A stretch of DNA of 35,798 nucleotides, from positions 37,507 through 73,304 of the forward strand of contig JAPSKH010000009.1 of NCBI GenBank assembly GCA_031177765.1, read 5' to 3'. Every line of letters begins with the position of its first letter. Position 1 is the first letter of the stretch. The translations under genes and the position numbers were made by a program. Positions 18,366 through 27,474 of the stretch are shown here, piece by piece. The notes beneath the pieces were generated by a model. The model searched no databases and was not told the origin of the DNA. It saw only the letters and a program-made list of their open reading frames with translations. Origin of the DNA: Microbacterium sp. (GTDB lineage Bacteria; Actinomycetota; Actinomycetes; Actinomycetales; Microbacteriaceae).

Positions 18366-18624
18366 ATCCGGCTCCCGTCCCGCGCTCTCGGTGAGCGCTG
18401 TTTCTTCGAATGTCGGAGGCCCGTGGTGGGGTTCTCGTATCGAAACCGTATCCGCATCCAGCGCCGGAGGGAATGACCTCGGCCGCGTGTCGTGTTCGAT
18501 ACAACACCGCCCCGGCGGTTCCTTGACACATCAGACGATCGAAGATAACTTCGGAACACAGGTTCGCATTCCCGGCTCCCGGCCGAGCCGGGAATGCGGA
18601 TCTCTTCCGGAACTGGAGGCTGAC
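18366..18624. other. lexA / LysM-protein divergent intergenic region
   Basis: This 259-bp region holds the LysM-gene promoter and LexA box (18523-18567). It also has a GC-rich palindrome ACCGCC-CC-GGCGGT (18506-18519) between the two divergent units, and LexA half-sites around 18494-18499. The lexA leader would be long if its promoter lies near that palindrome. No further gene is seen. Confidence 0.5.
18523..18567 (+). promoter_or_regulatory. Sigma-A-type promoter and LexA box of the LysM gene
   Basis: A perfect -35 TTGACA (18523-18528), a 17-nt spacer and TAACTT (18546-18551) form the best housekeeping promoter in the window. Directly after it, CGGAAC-ACAG-GTTCGC (18552-18567) contains a perfect GAAC-N4-GTTC LexA core over the transcription start. 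This indicates tight SOS repression of a strong promoter. Confidence 0.8.
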
Positions 18625-18996
18625 ATGACCGCGATCGGCATCTCGACGCCCGTCCTGCCGGCGACCCGCACGGTCACCCGGCTGCGCCTGACCACCCGCG
18701 GACGCCGCGTGCTGGCGGCGCTCGCGGCGCTGCCCGCCGCCGTCGCCCTCAGCGCCGCCGTGATCAGCGGCGGCGCGGCCCTGGCGACGCGTGACGACGG
18801 GGCGCCGGCCGGTTCGTTCGAGACCATCACCGTCGCCCCGGGTGACACGCTGTGGTCGATCGCGGAAGAGATCGCCCCTGCCAGCGACCCGCGCGACGTG
18901 GTCGACGCGGTCGTGCGCCTGAACGCGCTCGACGGCGTCACCCTCGTCGCCGGCGAGAGCCTCGCGATCCCGGCAGAATACGCGCGCGGGCGGTGA
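18625..18996 (+). CDS. Small membrane-anchored LysM protein, probable SOS cell-division suppressor
   Basis: 123 aa from ATG 18625 with ribosome binding site GGAGG (18615-18619). A basic cytoplasmic N-terminus is followed by one hydrophobic segment (about 29-54, AALAALPAAVALSAAVISGG) and an extracellular LysM domain (about 66-116: ITVAPGDTLWSIAEEI, then AGESLAIP). This layout, the position divergent from lexA and the LexA box match the YneA/SosA proteins of Firmicutes and Rv2719c/ChiZ of mycobacteria, which delay septation after DNA damage. C. glutamicum DivS is another lexA-adjacent example. The function here is inferred from domain and context; there is no separate hydrolase domain. Confidence 0.85.
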   Translation: MTAIGISTPVLPATRTVTRLRLTTRGRRVLAALAALPAAVALSAAVISGGAALATRDDGAPAGSFETITVAPGDTLWSIAEEIAPASDPRDVVDAVVRLNALDGVTLVAGESLAIPAEYARGR

Positions 18997-19040
18997 GCAT
19001 CGCCGGTCGCCGACGCGGCGATGGTGAGCGTGAGCGCATC

Positions 19041-19046
19041 TACGAT
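19041..19046 (+). promoter_or_regulatory. -10 box of hisC, leaderless start
   Basis: TACGAT, then 7 nt, then the GTG at 19054. The G-rich stretch between is too close to the GTG to serve as a ribosome binding site. This supports GTG 19054 over the upstream in-frame ATGs at 19021 and 19045. Confidence 0.6.
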
Positions 19047-19053
19047 GGGAGGG

Positions 19054-20139
19054 GTGAGTGCACGCCTCGATGACCTTCCCCTCCGCGCGGACCTGCGTGG
19101 CCAGCAGCCGTATGGCGCCCCGCAGGCGCCGCTGCCGGTCGCTCTGAACGTCAACGAGAACACCCACCCCGTTCCGCAGGAGGTCGCGGACGACATCCTG
19201 GACTCCATCGCGCTCGCCCTGCGCGACGTCAACCGCTACCCCGACCGCGAGTTCACCGCCCTGCGAGAGGGCTTCGCGACCTACCTCGGACACGGTCTGA
19301 CACGCGATCAGATCTGGGCGGCCAACGGGTCGAACGAGGTGCTCCAGCACCTGCTCCAGGCGTTCGCGGGTCCCGGGCGGACCGCGTTCGGCTTCGGCCC
19401 GACGTATTCGATGTATCCGCTCCTCACCCGCGGGACCGGCGCCGAGTGGGTGGTCGGCACGCGGGGTGCCGACTACGCGATCGACGCCGAGGATGCCGCC
19501 TCGCAGGTCGCCGACGCGGCGCCGGACGTGGTGTTCCTGTGCTCGCCGAACAATCCCACCGGCACCCCGGTGGGACTGGACGTCATCGAGGCGGTGTACG
19601 AAGCGAGCCGCGGCATCGTGATCGTCGACGAGGCGTACTTCGAGTTCGCGCCCCGCGAGGAGCGGTCCGCGCTGACGCTCCTGCCCGGTCGCGAGCGGCT
19701 GGTGGTGTCGCGCACCATGAGCAAGGCGTTCGCGTTCGCCGGCGCACGCGTGGGCTACCTCGCCGCGGACCCGGCCGTCATCGACGCCCTGCGCCTGGTG
19801 CGGCTGCCGTATCACCTGAGCGCGCTGACGCAGGCTGCCGCGTCGGCAGCCCTTCGGCACGCGCCCGTCATGCTGCGGATGGTGGAGGAGATCGTCGCCC
19901 AGCGCGACCGCATCTCAGCCACGGTCGAAGCGCTCGGCTACACCGCCCACGAGTCGTGGACGAACTTCGTGCTGTTCGGCGGAGTCGACCAGCCGGCGGC
20001 CACCTGGCGCGCTCTCTACGACAGGGGCGTGCTCATCCGCGACGTCGGCATCCCGCACCACCTCCGCGTGACGGCCGGCACGGAGGAGGAGACCACGGCG
20101 TTCCTCGACGCCCTCGCCTCGGTAGGATCGGCCGCATGA
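19054..20139 (+). CDS. hisC: Histidinol-phosphate aminotransferase
   Basis: 361 aa from GTG 19054. This PLP enzyme (fold type I, class II) converts imidazole-acetol phosphate to histidinol phosphate. Seen are [11 protein letters not shown] at the start, [63 protein letters not shown], and the PLP lysine K224 in [18 protein letters not shown], then [10 protein letters not shown]. Starts further upstream add residues unlike the family and overlap the promoter. hisB overlaps the last codons. Other aminotransferases of this subfamily can also use aromatic substrates, but the his context fixes the role. Confidence 0.94.
   Translation: MSARLDDLPLRADLRGQQPYGAPQAPLPVALNVNENTHPVPQEVADDILDSIALALRDVNRYPDREFTALREGFATYLGHGLTRDQIWAANGSNEVLQHLLQAFAGPGRTAFGFGPTYSMYPLLTRGTGAEWVVGTRGADYAIDAEDAASQVADAAPDVVFLCSPNNPTGTPVGLDVIEAVYEASRGIVIVDEAYFEFAPREERSALTLLPGRERLVVSRTMSKAFAFAGARVGYLAADPAVIDALRLVRLPYHLSALTQAAASAALRHAPVMLRMVEEIVAQRDRISATVEALGYTAHESWTNFVLFGGVDQPAATWRALYDRGVLIRDVGIPHHLRVTAGTEEETTAFLDALASVGSAA
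20123..20128 (+). promoter_or_regulatory. Internal -10 box before hisB
   Basis: TAGGAT inside the 3' end of hisC, 7 nt before the hisB ATG. No ribosome binding site lies between. This could give hisB-hisH an additional, leaderless transcript within the operon. Confidence 0.45.
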
Positions 20140-20744
20140 ACGCCGCCTCCCGAACCGCCTCCCTGCGGCGTGCGACCAGCGAGTCGACCGTCGAACTCGA
20201 GCTCGATCTGGACGGCACCGGCCGCAGTCGCATCGACACGACGGTGCCGTTCTTCGACCACATGCTGACGGCCTTCGCCAAGCACTCCCTGACCGACCTC
20301 ACCGTCCGCGCGTCGGGCGACACCGACATCGACGCGCACCACACCGTCGAGGACATCTCGATCGTCCTCGGGCAGGCCATCCGGGAGGCGCTCGGCGACA
20401 AGTCCGGCATCTCCCGCTACGGCGATGCGCTCGTCCCCCTGGACGAGGCGCTCGCTCAGGCCGTCGTCGACATCAGCGGGCGCCCGTACCTCGTGCACAC
20501 CGGTGAGCCGGTCGGTTTCGAGCAGCACCTCATCGGCGGCCACTTCACCGGTTCGCTCGTGCGGCACACCTTCGAGGCGATCTCGTTCAATGCGGCGCTG
20601 ACCGTCCACGTCCGCGTGCTGTCCGGCCGCGACCCGCACCACATCGCCGAAGCGGAGTACAAGGCCTTCGCACGCGCCTTCCGTCAGGCCAAGGCCCTCG
20701 ATCCGCTCGTCGAGGGCATCCCGAGCACGAAGGGGGCGCTGTGA
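20136..20744 (+). CDS. hisB: Imidazoleglycerol-phosphate dehydratase
   Basis: A 202-aa monofunctional HisB (no phosphatase domain), the Mn-dependent dehydratase of histidine synthesis. Metal-binding motifs are clear: [50 protein letters not shown], then [18 protein letters not shown]. It overlaps hisC by 4 bp (ATGA) and hisH by 4 bp (GTGA), so the three are read as one operon with coupled translation, possibly boosted by the internal -10 box. Confidence 0.97.
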   Translation: MNAASRTASLRRATSESTVELELDLDGTGRSRIDTTVPFFDHMLTAFAKHSLTDLTVRASGDTDIDAHHTVEDISIVLGQAIREALGDKSGISRYGDALVPLDEALAQAVVDISGRPYLVHTGEPVGFEQHLIGGHFTGSLVRHTFEAISFNAALTVHVRVLSGRDPHHIAEAEYKAFARAFRQAKALDPLVEGIPSTKGAL

Positions 20745-21406
20745 CGCCCGAGTCGGCCGGCTCCAAGCCCGTCGTCGCCGTCCTGGACTACGGGTCCGGC
20801 AACGTCCACTCCGCCGTCAAGGCACTGGCGGCGGCGGGGGCGGATGCCCGACTGACATCGGACCGCGGACTCGTGCTCGACGCGGACGGCCTCGTCGTCC
20901 CCGGCGTCGGCGCCTTCCAGGCCGTGGCGGACGCCCTGCGCGAGAGCAGGGGCGACGAGCTCATCGAGCGGCGCCTCGCGGGAGGTCGACCGGTCCTGGG
21001 CATCTGCGTCGGCATGCAGGTGTTCTTCGAGCGGGGTGTCGAGCGCGGCGTCGACACCGAAGGGCTCGGCGAGTGGCCCGGCACCGTCACCGAGCTCGAT
21101 GCGCCGGTGCTCCCGCACATGGGCTGGAACACCGTCGATGCCGGCGAGGGGTCGCGGCTCTTCCGCGGCCTCGAGGGGGAGCGGTTCTACTTCGTTCACT
21201 CGTTCGGCGTCCAGCAGTGGCAGCTCGACGTGCAGCCGCCCTTCCCGAAGCCCGTCCTCACGTGGTGCACCTACGGCACGCCGTTCCTCGCCGCGGTCGA
21301 GAACGGCCCGCTGTCGGCGACGCAGTTCCACCCCGAGAAATCCGGGGATGCCGGCATCCGGCTGCTGTCCAATTGGATCGGCGGGCTCGCCAGGGCTACT
21401 CTCTGA
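20741..21406 (+). CDS. hisH: Imidazole glycerol phosphate synthase, glutamine amidotransferase subunit
   Basis: A 221-aa class I glutaminase that feeds ammonia to HisF. It has the GTG start overlapping the hisB stop. Motifs: [27 protein letters not shown], the nucleophile elbow [13 protein letters not shown] (catalytic Cys), FYFVHSFGV, and the His-Glu pair in [12 protein letters not shown]. Its partner hisF is not in this window; in this cluster hisH is followed by priA only. Confidence 0.96.
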   Translation: MTPESAGSKPVVAVLDYGSGNVHSAVKALAAAGADARLTSDRGLVLDADGLVVPGVGAFQAVADALRESRGDELIERRLAGGRPVLGICVGMQVFFERGVERGVDTEGLGEWPGTVTELDAPVLPHMGWNTVDAGEGSRLFRGLEGERFYFVHSFGVQQWQLDVQPPFPKPVLTWCTYGTPFLAAVENGPLSATQFHPEKSGDAGIRLLSNWIGGLARATL

Positions 21407-21460
21407 GATCGTGCCAACGGCGGGAGCATTCGTTCCCGTGACCTTCCCGCACGAGGAGCC

Positions 21461-22207
21461 ATGAACGATTTCGCGTCCACGCCCAAGCTCGTCCTGCTGC
21501 CTGCCGTCGATGTCGCCGACGGCAAGGCGGTGCGCCTGACGCAGGGGGAGGCGGGGACCGAGACCAACTACGGCGACCCCGTCGACGCCGCGCAGGACTT
21601 CGCCCGTCAGGGCGCCGAGTGGATCCACCTGGTCGACCTCGACGCCGCCTTCGGGCGCGGCAGCAACGCGGGAGTGCTGCGGCGTGTCATCCGGCAGGTC
21701 AAGGGCGTGCAGGTCGAGCTCTCCGGCGGCATCCGCGACGATCGCACGCTCGAAGCCGCGCTGGAGAGCGGCGCCGCCCGCATCAACCTCGGCACGGCGG
21801 CGCTGGAGAATCCGGAGTGGGCGGCGGACGTCATCGGGCGGTACGGCGACGTGATCGCCGTCGGGCTCGACGTGCGCGGCACCACGCTCGCCGCGCGCGG
21901 GTGGACCCGCGAGGGCGGGGATCTCTGGACCGTCCTGGAGCGTCTGGAAGCGGCCGGCTGCAGCCGGTACGTCGTGACCGACGTCACGAAGGACGGCACG
22001 CTGAAGGGACCGAACCTGGAGCTCCTGCGCGAGCTCACCGCCCGCACGCCGAAGCCCGTCGTCGCGTCGGGCGGGGTCTCGAGTCTCGATGACATCGCGG
22101 CGCTGCGGGACCTGGTGCCGCTCGGCGTCGAGGGCGCCATCGTCGGCAAGGCGCTGTACGCCGGCGCCTTCACGCTCGCCGAGGCACTGGATGTCGCCGG
22201 AGGCTGA
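21461..22207 (+). CDS. priA: Phosphoribosyl isomerase, HisA/PriA type
   Basis: A 248-aa TIM barrel. HisA isomerises ProFAR in histidine synthesis; in many Actinobacteria one enzyme, PriA, also does the TrpF reaction. Motifs are [19 protein letters not shown] (catalytic Asp), [44 protein letters not shown] and [19 protein letters not shown]. The RGW-T-x-x-GGD pattern matches the PriA loop that switches between substrates. The bifunctional role is inference; a separate trpF elsewhere in the genome would weaken it. The ribosome binding site GAGGAG is good. The 54-bp gap after hisH holds no gene. Confidence 0.93.
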   Translation: MNDFASTPKLVLLPAVDVADGKAVRLTQGEAGTETNYGDPVDAAQDFARQGAEWIHLVDLDAAFGRGSNAGVLRRVIRQVKGVQVELSGGIRDDRTLEAALESGAARINLGTAALENPEWAADVIGRYGDVIAVGLDVRGTTLAARGWTREGGDLWTVLERLEAAGCSRYVVTDVTKDGTLKGPNLELLRELTARTPKPVVASGGVSSLDDIAALRDLVPLGVEGAIVGKALYAGAFTLAEALDVAGG

Positions 22208-22976
22208 CGACCCGCACGGGCACGACGCGGGGGGAGACTCCGCGGGCGTCCCCTGGGCGGGCCGCAGCTTCCACGAGAACCCCCACGCCGCCGATGACGG
22301 CTCGGCCGATCCGGCCCTGCTGGCCGCGCTGCTGGACTTCCGCGCCGGAACGGGCAGCCAGCGCGCCGTGGTGGACGCGTACCGCCGGGCCCGCCTGCTG
22401 ATCCCGCTCGTCGCCGAGAAGGGCGACCATGGCATCGGCGCGCACGGTCTCGAGGTCGACAAGACGCAGGAGCTGTCGATCGTCACCGTGGCGGCGCCGG
22501 ACGGTCGACGAGTGCTCCCGGTGTTCACATCGGTGGACACGATGCGCGCGTGGGATGCCTCGGCGCGGCCGGTTCCGGCGCCCGGTGTGCGCACCGCTCT
22601 GGCGGCCGCGGCGGACGACACCGACCTCATCGTGATCGATCCCGGGTCGCCGACCGAGTTCGTGCTGCGGCGCCCCGCCGTCTGGGCGATCGGGCAGGGG
22701 CAGCCGTGGGAGCCCAGCTTCCTCTCGCCGGAGGTCGTGGCAGGGCTGCACGAGAGCATCGGCGGGGAGCTGTCGGTCATCGACCTGACTGTCGAGGCCG
22801 GAGACCCCGACGCGCGACTGCGCGGCCCCGAGCTCGTGGTGCGTCTGCACCTCATGCAGGGGCTCGAACAGGACGCCCTCGACGCGGTGCTCGCCCGACT
22901 GGCCAAACGCTGGGCCGCCGACGATCGCATCGCGGTCCTCGTCGACTCCCTCACGGTCAAGCTCGTCCGCGCCTGA
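22191..22976 (+). CDS. SseB-domain protein
   Basis: 261 aa from ATG 22191, overlapping the priA end by 17 bp with GAGG 6 nt upstream. The SseB N-terminal domain is recognisable in [41 protein letters not shown] and [22 protein letters not shown]-terminal alpha/beta segment follows. SseB-domain proteins are common next to hisA/priA in this family, but their role is not established. There is no signal peptide or membrane segment. It is the last gene before a hairpin terminator. Confidence 0.85.
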   Translation: MSPEADDPHGHDAGGDSAGVPWAGRSFHENPHAADDGSADPALLAALLDFRAGTGSQRAVVDAYRRARLLIPLVAEKGDHGIGAHGLEVDKTQELSIVTVAAPDGRRVLPVFTSVDTMRAWDASARPVPAPGVRTALAAAADDTDLIVIDPGSPTEFVLRRPAVWAIGQGQPWEPSFLSPEVVAGLHESIGGELSVIDLTVEAGDPDARLRGPELVVRLHLMQGLEQDALDAVLARLAKRWAADDRIAVLVDSLTVKLVRA

Positions 22977-23016
22977 GCCCTCCTCGGACGTCCTCGCCGG
23001 CAGCGAGGCGGAGGGC
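22977..23016 (+). terminator. Terminator of the his-sseB unit
   Basis: Outer arms GCCCTCC (22977-22983) and GGAGGGC (23010-23016) enclose a second stem CCTCGC/GCGAGG. It begins directly after the stop codon. There is no long T-tract. Confidence 0.6.
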
Positions 23017-23065
23017 TTGCGGCGACGCGATCCGCGGCGGATGATCGGCTCCGCGGAGGTGTGCC

Positions 23066-24493
23066 ATGGGAGACGGCACGGGGATCGGCGCGACGGCGTC
23101 CGCGACGGCGGTCGAAGGGCAGTACCGCCGCGCGCTCGAGGCGGCGCACCGGCACGCGGTGGCGTGGCTGGACGAGGTGCGGGACCGCCCGGTGCGCCCC
23201 GACGCGGATGCGGATGGGATCGTGCAGCGGCTGCCGGAGCAGCTGCCCGACGAGGGCCTGGACCCGGAGGCGGTCGTGGACGAGCTGGCGGAGGCGGCAC
23301 GGCCCGGACTGATGGCGATGGGGTCCCCGCGGTTCTACGGCTTCGTGATCGGCGGGACGTATCCGGCGGCCCTCGCCGCGGACTGGCTCGTATCGGCATG
23401 GGATCAGAACACGGGCTCCCGGCAGCCGACGCCGGCGACCGCCGCCGTCGAGGAGGTCGCCGCGCGCTGGCTGCTGGACCTTCTCGGGCTGCCGCCCGAC
23501 AGCGGCGTCGGCTTCGCCACCGGTGCGACCAGTGCGAACCTGTCGTGCCTCGTCGTCGCACGCGACGCGGTGCTGCGCCAGCACCGCCACGATGCCCGCA
23601 CCGGCGTCCAGGGCGGTCCGCGCATCCGGTTCCTGGCAGGAGAGTCCGTGCACACGTCGGTGGTGCTCTCCGGGCGGGTCAGCGGGCTGGGCATCCCCAT
23701 CAAGGTCAGGGCGAACCGGCAGGGGAACATCGACGTCCGCGCCCTCGACGAGGCGCTCGCCGACGACGACGGACCGACGATCGTCGCGCTGCAGGCCGGC
23801 GACGTGCACTCGGGGACCTTCGACGACTTCCGCGCCGCCGTCGAGATCGCCCACGATGCCGACGCGTGGGTCCACGTCGACGGCGCCTTCGGGCTGTGGG
23901 CGGCCGCGAGTCCGCGGCTGCGCCACCTGGTGGAGGGCGTCGAAGGGGCCGACTCGTGGGCGACCGATGCGCACAAGACGCTCAACGTGCCCTACGACTG
24001 CGGCGTGGCGATCGTCCGCGACGAGGCGGCGATGTCGGCCTCACTGGGCGCGCACGCCGAGTATCTCCCGGAGGTGGCGAACGTCGCCGACCCGTACGAC
24101 CACGTGCTGGAGCTCTCGCGACGGGCGCGCGGCGTGCCGGTGTGGGCGGCGCTACGGGCCCTCGGTCGAGGCGGGGTCATCGCTCTGGTCGACGGCCTCG
24201 CCGAGGCGGCCGGCGCGCTGGCCGACGGGTTCCGGTCGATCCCGGGACTCGAGGTGCTCAACGACGTCGTCTTCACGCAGGTGTGCCTCGCCGCCGGCGA
24301 CGACGCCGCGACGGCGGCGCTGGGGGAGTGGCTGCGCGCCGAGGGCACCGTGTGGGCGTCCTCGTCGACGTGGCGCGGGCGCACCGTGGTCCGCTTCGCC
24401 GTCAGCAACTACGGCACCGACGCCGAGGCGGTGCAGCGCACCGTCGACGCCGTGGCGCGCGGCGCGGCCGAGGTCGGCATCCGGGTCAGGTGA
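23066..24493 (+). CDS. Pyridoxal-phosphate-dependent decarboxylase (group II)
   Basis: A 475-aa PLP enzyme related to glutamate, aromatic-amino-acid and 2,4-diaminobutyrate decarboxylases. Motifs are SPRFYGFVIGGTYPAALAAD, NTGSRQPTPATAAVEEVAARW, GVGFATGATSANLSCLVVAR, the cofactor His segment AGESVHTSVV, WVHVDGAFGLWAA (Asp binding the pyridine N) and the PLP lysine K304 in WATDAHKTLNVPYDCG. The substrate cannot be read from sequence. It has a GGAGG site 6 nt before the ATG, its own transcriptional unit after the his terminator, and an 8-bp tail overlap with the convergent DUF1844 gene. Base composition is like its neighbours, so recent transfer is not indicated. Confidence 0.88.
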   Translation: MGDGTGIGATASATAVEGQYRRALEAAHRHAVAWLDEVRDRPVRPDADADGIVQRLPEQLPDEGLDPEAVVDELAEAARPGLMAMGSPRFYGFVIGGTYPAALAADWLVSAWDQNTGSRQPTPATAAVEEVAARWLLDLLGLPPDSGVGFATGATSANLSCLVVARDAVLRQHRHDARTGVQGGPRIRFLAGESVHTSVVLSGRVSGLGIPIKVRANRQGNIDVRALDEALADDDGPTIVALQAGDVHSGTFDDFRAAVEIAHDADAWVHVDGAFGLWAAASPRLRHLVEGVEGADSWATDAHKTLNVPYDCGVAIVRDEAAMSASLGAHAEYLPEVANVADPYDHVLELSRRARGVPVWAALRALGRGGVIALVDGLAEAAGALADGFRSIPGLEVLNDVVFTQVCLAAGDDAATAALGEWLRAEGTVWASSSTWRGRTVVRFAVSNYGTDAEAVQRTVDAVARGAAEVGIRVR

Positions 24494-24902
24494 CCGGGCC
24501 GGTCCACTTCTCGCCGGGGCCCTGCCCGATGGGGTCGGGGATGACCGATGCCTCGCGGAACGCCAGCTGCACTGAACGCAGGCCGTCGCGCAGCGACCGC
24601 GCGTGCATGTCGCTGATCTCCGGCGCACCGGCGGTGATGAGACCGGCGAGGGCGTTGATGAGCTTGCGGGCCTCATCCAGGTCCGTCTGGGTGGCCGGAT
24701 CGTCGGCCAGCCCGACCTTGACCGCTGCGGCGCTGAGCAGGTGCACGGCCGTGGTGGTGATCACCTCGACGGCGGGGACATCGGCGATGTCGCGGGATGC
24801 CGACGCCGCGGCCTCCTCCTGAGCCTCCCAGCGGGCGTGGCGCTCGGCGTCCTCGTTCGTCGGGCCGCTCGTGCCGCCCTCGTCGTCTCGAATCGTGTCC
24901 AC
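24486..24902 (-). CDS. DUF1844 family protein
   Basis: 138 aa from GTG 24902. An acidic N-terminus precedes the DUF1844 core: [29 protein letters not shown], then [20 protein letters not shown] and a helical C-terminus. The core is predicted helical and is partly hydrophobic. The function is unknown; the gene is regularly found beside infC-rpmI-rplT in Actinobacteria. An upstream ATG would add 25 residues that overlap the infC promoter and do not look like the family. The start is 15 bp from the infC -10 box on the opposite strand, so the two promoters are very close. Confidence 0.87.
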   Translation of the reverse strand: MDTIRDDEGGTSGPTNEDAERHARWEAQEEAAASASRDIADVPAVEVITTTAVHLLSAAAVKVGLADDPATQTDLDEARKLINALAGLITAGAPEISDMHARSLRDGLRSVQLAFREASVIPDPIGQGPGEKWTGPVT

Positions 24903-24916
24903 GCCGTTCTCTCTGC

Positions 24917-25167
24917 TAGACTTGTGCGGTCTCCGGTGCGTCCTGCGCCCCGGAGCGGAAAGAGGATCGAATCCCACCCGCGCTTGCCGCTCCAGGCTAC
25001 CGGGTCACGCACTCCGCCCCGACCGTTCCACGGCCGGGGTCGCCGCGGAAGCGGAAAAGGGTGCCCGAAGCCGGCGTCTCCAGCGTCGTGCGGGTGGATC
25101 GAGTCTCTCTCCGCCCGCGACGCACCCCGTGTCGCGGTGTCACCAGCCGCAACCCAAGGAGCTCCGC
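24917..25167 (+). promoter_or_regulatory. infC promoter and long leader
   Basis: TAGACT (24917-24922) is the probable -10 box, leaving a leader of about 240 nt. Near its 3' end CCGCGAC (25115-25121) pairs with GTCGCGG (25131-25137) around a 9-nt loop, about 20 nt before the infC ribosome binding site. Bacterial infC-rpmI-rplT operons are often controlled by L20 or IF3 through the leader. I cannot match a known leader family here. No gene is seen in the stretch. Confidence 0.45.
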
Positions 25168-25797
<630 letters not shown>

Positions 25798-25806
25798 GGC
25801 CCCCAG

Positions 25807-25850
25807 AACTCCCGCGTCAGCGGGTTGAGACTCCCGCCTGTGCGGGAAGT
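25807..25850 (+). repeat. Two tandem near-identical hairpins between infC and rpmI
   Basis: CCCGC-GTCA-GCGGG (25811-25824) and TCCCGC-CTGT-GCGGGA (25832-25847) both follow the trinucleotide ACT and are spaced 7 nt apart. They lie in the 71-bp gap before rpmI. They may be a protein-binding (L20-type) site, a processing signal or an attenuator. Confidence 0.45.
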
Positions 25851-25868
25851 GAAACGAAGGAAGAGAAG

Positions 25869-26063
25869 ATGCCGAAGCAGAAGACCCATTCGGGCGCCAA
25901 GAAGCGCTTCAAGGTCACCGGCAGCGGGAAGCTCATGAAGCAGCAGGCCAACCTGCGTCACAACTTCGAGGGCAAGCCCACGCGCCGCACCCGCCGCCTG
26001 TCGCAGGACCAGGTCCTCGCCCCGGGCGACGCCAAGGTCGCGAAGAAGCTCCTCGGCCGCTGA
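25869..26063 (+). CDS. rpmI: 50S ribosomal protein L35
   Basis: A 64-aa basic protein: [20 protein letters not shown], then [13 protein letters not shown] and a C-terminal KVAKKLLGR. This is full-length L35. A purine-rich GGAAGAGAAG precedes the ATG. It lies between infC and rplT in the universal order. The long open frame that runs into it from upstream is an artefact of high G+C. Confidence 0.97.
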   Translation: MPKQKTHSGAKKRFKVTGSGKLMKQQANLRHNFEGKPTRRTRRLSQDQVLAPGDAKVAKKLLGR

Positions 26064-26095
26064 CGCGCGCCGACCGCAGTTAGGAACGAAACGAA

Positions 26096-26479
26096 ATGGC
26101 AAGAGTCAAGCGGGCCGTCAACGCCCACAAGAAGCGTCGCGTCATCCTCGAACGCGCCTCGGGTTACCGCGGCCAGCGTTCGCGTCTGTACCGCAAGGCG
26201 AAGGAGCAGGTCACCCACTCGCTCGTCTACGCGTACCGCGACCGCCGCAAGCGCAAGGGCGATTTCCGCCGTCTGTGGATCCAGCGCATCAACGCCGCTG
26301 CCCGCCAGAACGGCATCACGTACAACCGCTTCATCCAGGGCCTGGGCCTGGCAGGCGTGCAGGTCGACCGCCGCATGCTCGCCGAGCTCGCCGTGAACGA
26401 GCCGGCCGTGTTCGCCTCGCTGGTGCAGACCGCCAAGGGCGCGCTGCCCGAGAACGTCAACGCTCCCAAGAGCGCCTGA
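26096..26479 (+). CDS. rplT: 50S ribosomal protein L20
   Basis: 127 aa, complete: [60 protein letters not shown], then [16 protein letters not shown]20 is needed for early 50S assembly and in several bacteria represses its own operon. Here it closes the infC-rpmI-rplT operon in front of a long hairpin. Confidence 0.98.
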   Translation: MARVKRAVNAHKKRRVILERASGYRGQRSRLYRKAKEQVTHSLVYAYRDRRKRKGDFRRLWIQRINAAARQNGITYNRFIQGLGLAGVQVDRRMLAELAVNEPAVFASLVQTAKGALPENVNAPKSA

Positions 26480-26494
26480 CAGAGCCTCTCCGCC

Positions 26495-26530
26495 GAAAGG
26501 GGCGTCCTCCGCACGGAGGGCGCCCCTTTC
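26495..26530 (+). terminator. Strong terminator after rplT
   Basis: GAAAGGGGCG (26495-26504) pairs perfectly with CGCCCCTTTC (26521-26530), and the inner TCCTCCG/CGGAGGG extends the stem to about 17 bp with a tiny loop. It is the longest hairpin of the window. Confidence 0.85.
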
Positions 26531-26576
26531 GCCGTCCTCGGAACCGTGCCGCGCAGGGCCGGAGGAGGGGCCACCC

Positions 26577-26582
26577 TAGACT
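26577..26582 (+). promoter_or_regulatory. -10 box of the RNA methyltransferase gene, leaderless start
   Basis: TAGACT, 6 nt before the GTG at 26589. No ribosome binding site lies between. Confidence 0.6.
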
Positions 26583-26588
26583 GAATCC

Positions 26589-27392
26589 GTGCTCGAGAAC
26601 CCTCGCTCTCCGCGCGTCCGCGCCGTCGCGAAGCTCACCAAACGCAGCGCCCGCCAGGAGACGGGATTGTTCCTGCTCGAAGGGCCGCAGGCCGCTCGCG
26701 AGGCGCTCGCCTACAAGCCGGAGACGCTGGTGGAGGTGTTCGCCACTCCCACGGCTCTCGACAAGCACACCGACGTGCGCGACGCGGCCCGCGATGCCGG
26801 GGTCGAGGTGGTCTTCACGACCGAGGACGTCCTCCACGCCATGGCCGACACGGTCACACCGCAGGGCATCGTCGCCGTCGCCCGGCAGTCGCCCACGTCG
26901 GTCCGCGACGTGTTCGCCGCTTCGCCGCGCCTGGTGGCGATCTGCGAGGAGGTGCGCGACCCCGGCAACCTCGGCACGATCATCCGGGCCGCCGATGCCG
27001 CGGGAGCGGATGCCGTCGTCCTGACCGGGCGGACCGTGGACCCGTACAACCCGAAGGTGGTTCGAGCCACGACCGGATCGCTGTTCCACCTTCCCGTCGC
27101 GGTCGGCGTCGACCTCGCCACCGCGGTGGAGCGAGCGCACGCGGTCGGAGTCCGGGTCATCGCGGCGGACGTCGGCGGGGACGACTTCGTCGCGTCCCGC
27201 GACGTGCTCGCGGAGCCGACGGCGTGGCTGTTCGGCAACGAGGCGCGCGGGCTCGACGACGACGCCCTCGCCCTCGCCGACCTGGCGCTCCGCCTGCCCA
27301 TCTACGGCGCCGCCGAATCGCTCAACCTGGCCACTGCGGCGAGCGTCTGCCTCTACGAGACGGCGTTCGCCCAGCGCGCCGCGACGGCGTGA
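26589..27392 (+). CDS. SpoU/TrmH-family 2'-O-ribose RNA methyltransferase
   Basis: 267 aa. The N-terminal substrate-binding domain (RSARQETGLFLLEGPQAARE) is followed by the trefoil-knot SPOUT domain with all three motifs: VRDPGNLGTIIRAADAAG (motif 1), WLFGNEARGL (motif 2) and YGAAESLNLATAASVCLYE (motif 3). Members methylate a ribose in 23S rRNA (RlmB-like, or TsnR-like in actinobacteria) or in tRNA; the exact nucleotide is not predictable. The position after rplT and before pheS is conserved in other actinobacteria. The GTG start is leaderless-like. Confidence 0.92.
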   Translation: MLENPRSPRVRAVAKLTKRSARQETGLFLLEGPQAAREALAYKPETLVEVFATPTALDKHTDVRDAARDAGVEVVFTTEDVLHAMADTVTPQGIVAVARQSPTSVRDVFAASPRLVAICEEVRDPGNLGTIIRAADAAGADAVVLTGRTVDPYNPKVVRATTGSLFHLPVAVGVDLATAVERAHAVGVRVIAADVGGDDFVASRDVLAEPTAWLFGNEARGLDDDALALADLALRLPIYGAAESLNLATAASVCLYETAFAQRAATA

Positions 27393-27460
27393 CCTGCCGC
27401 GGCCTGTTACAGATCGGTAAAGCCGCACGGCGGCGGCGGGTGGAGGGATCCCCGCGTCGG

Positions 27461-27466
27461 TAGGGT
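27461..27466 (+). promoter_or_regulatory. -10 box of the glutamate transporter operon
   Basis: TAGGGT, 8 nt before the ATG at 27475. The first gene of the operon would have no leader. Confidence 0.5.
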
Positions 27467-27474
27467 AGACCTCT

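Noticed and set aside
18366..18510. LexA autoregulatory box close to lexA
   Set aside because: Only half-sites (for example GTTCGA at 18494-18499) were found; no TCGAAC-N4-GTTCGA match with two good halves near the lexA start. The clear box belongs to the divergent gene.
20684..23974. 1096-codon minus-strand frame opposite hisH, priA, sseB and the decarboxylase
   Set aside because: Antisense to four genes with clear family motifs; low-complexity shadow frame without any domain.
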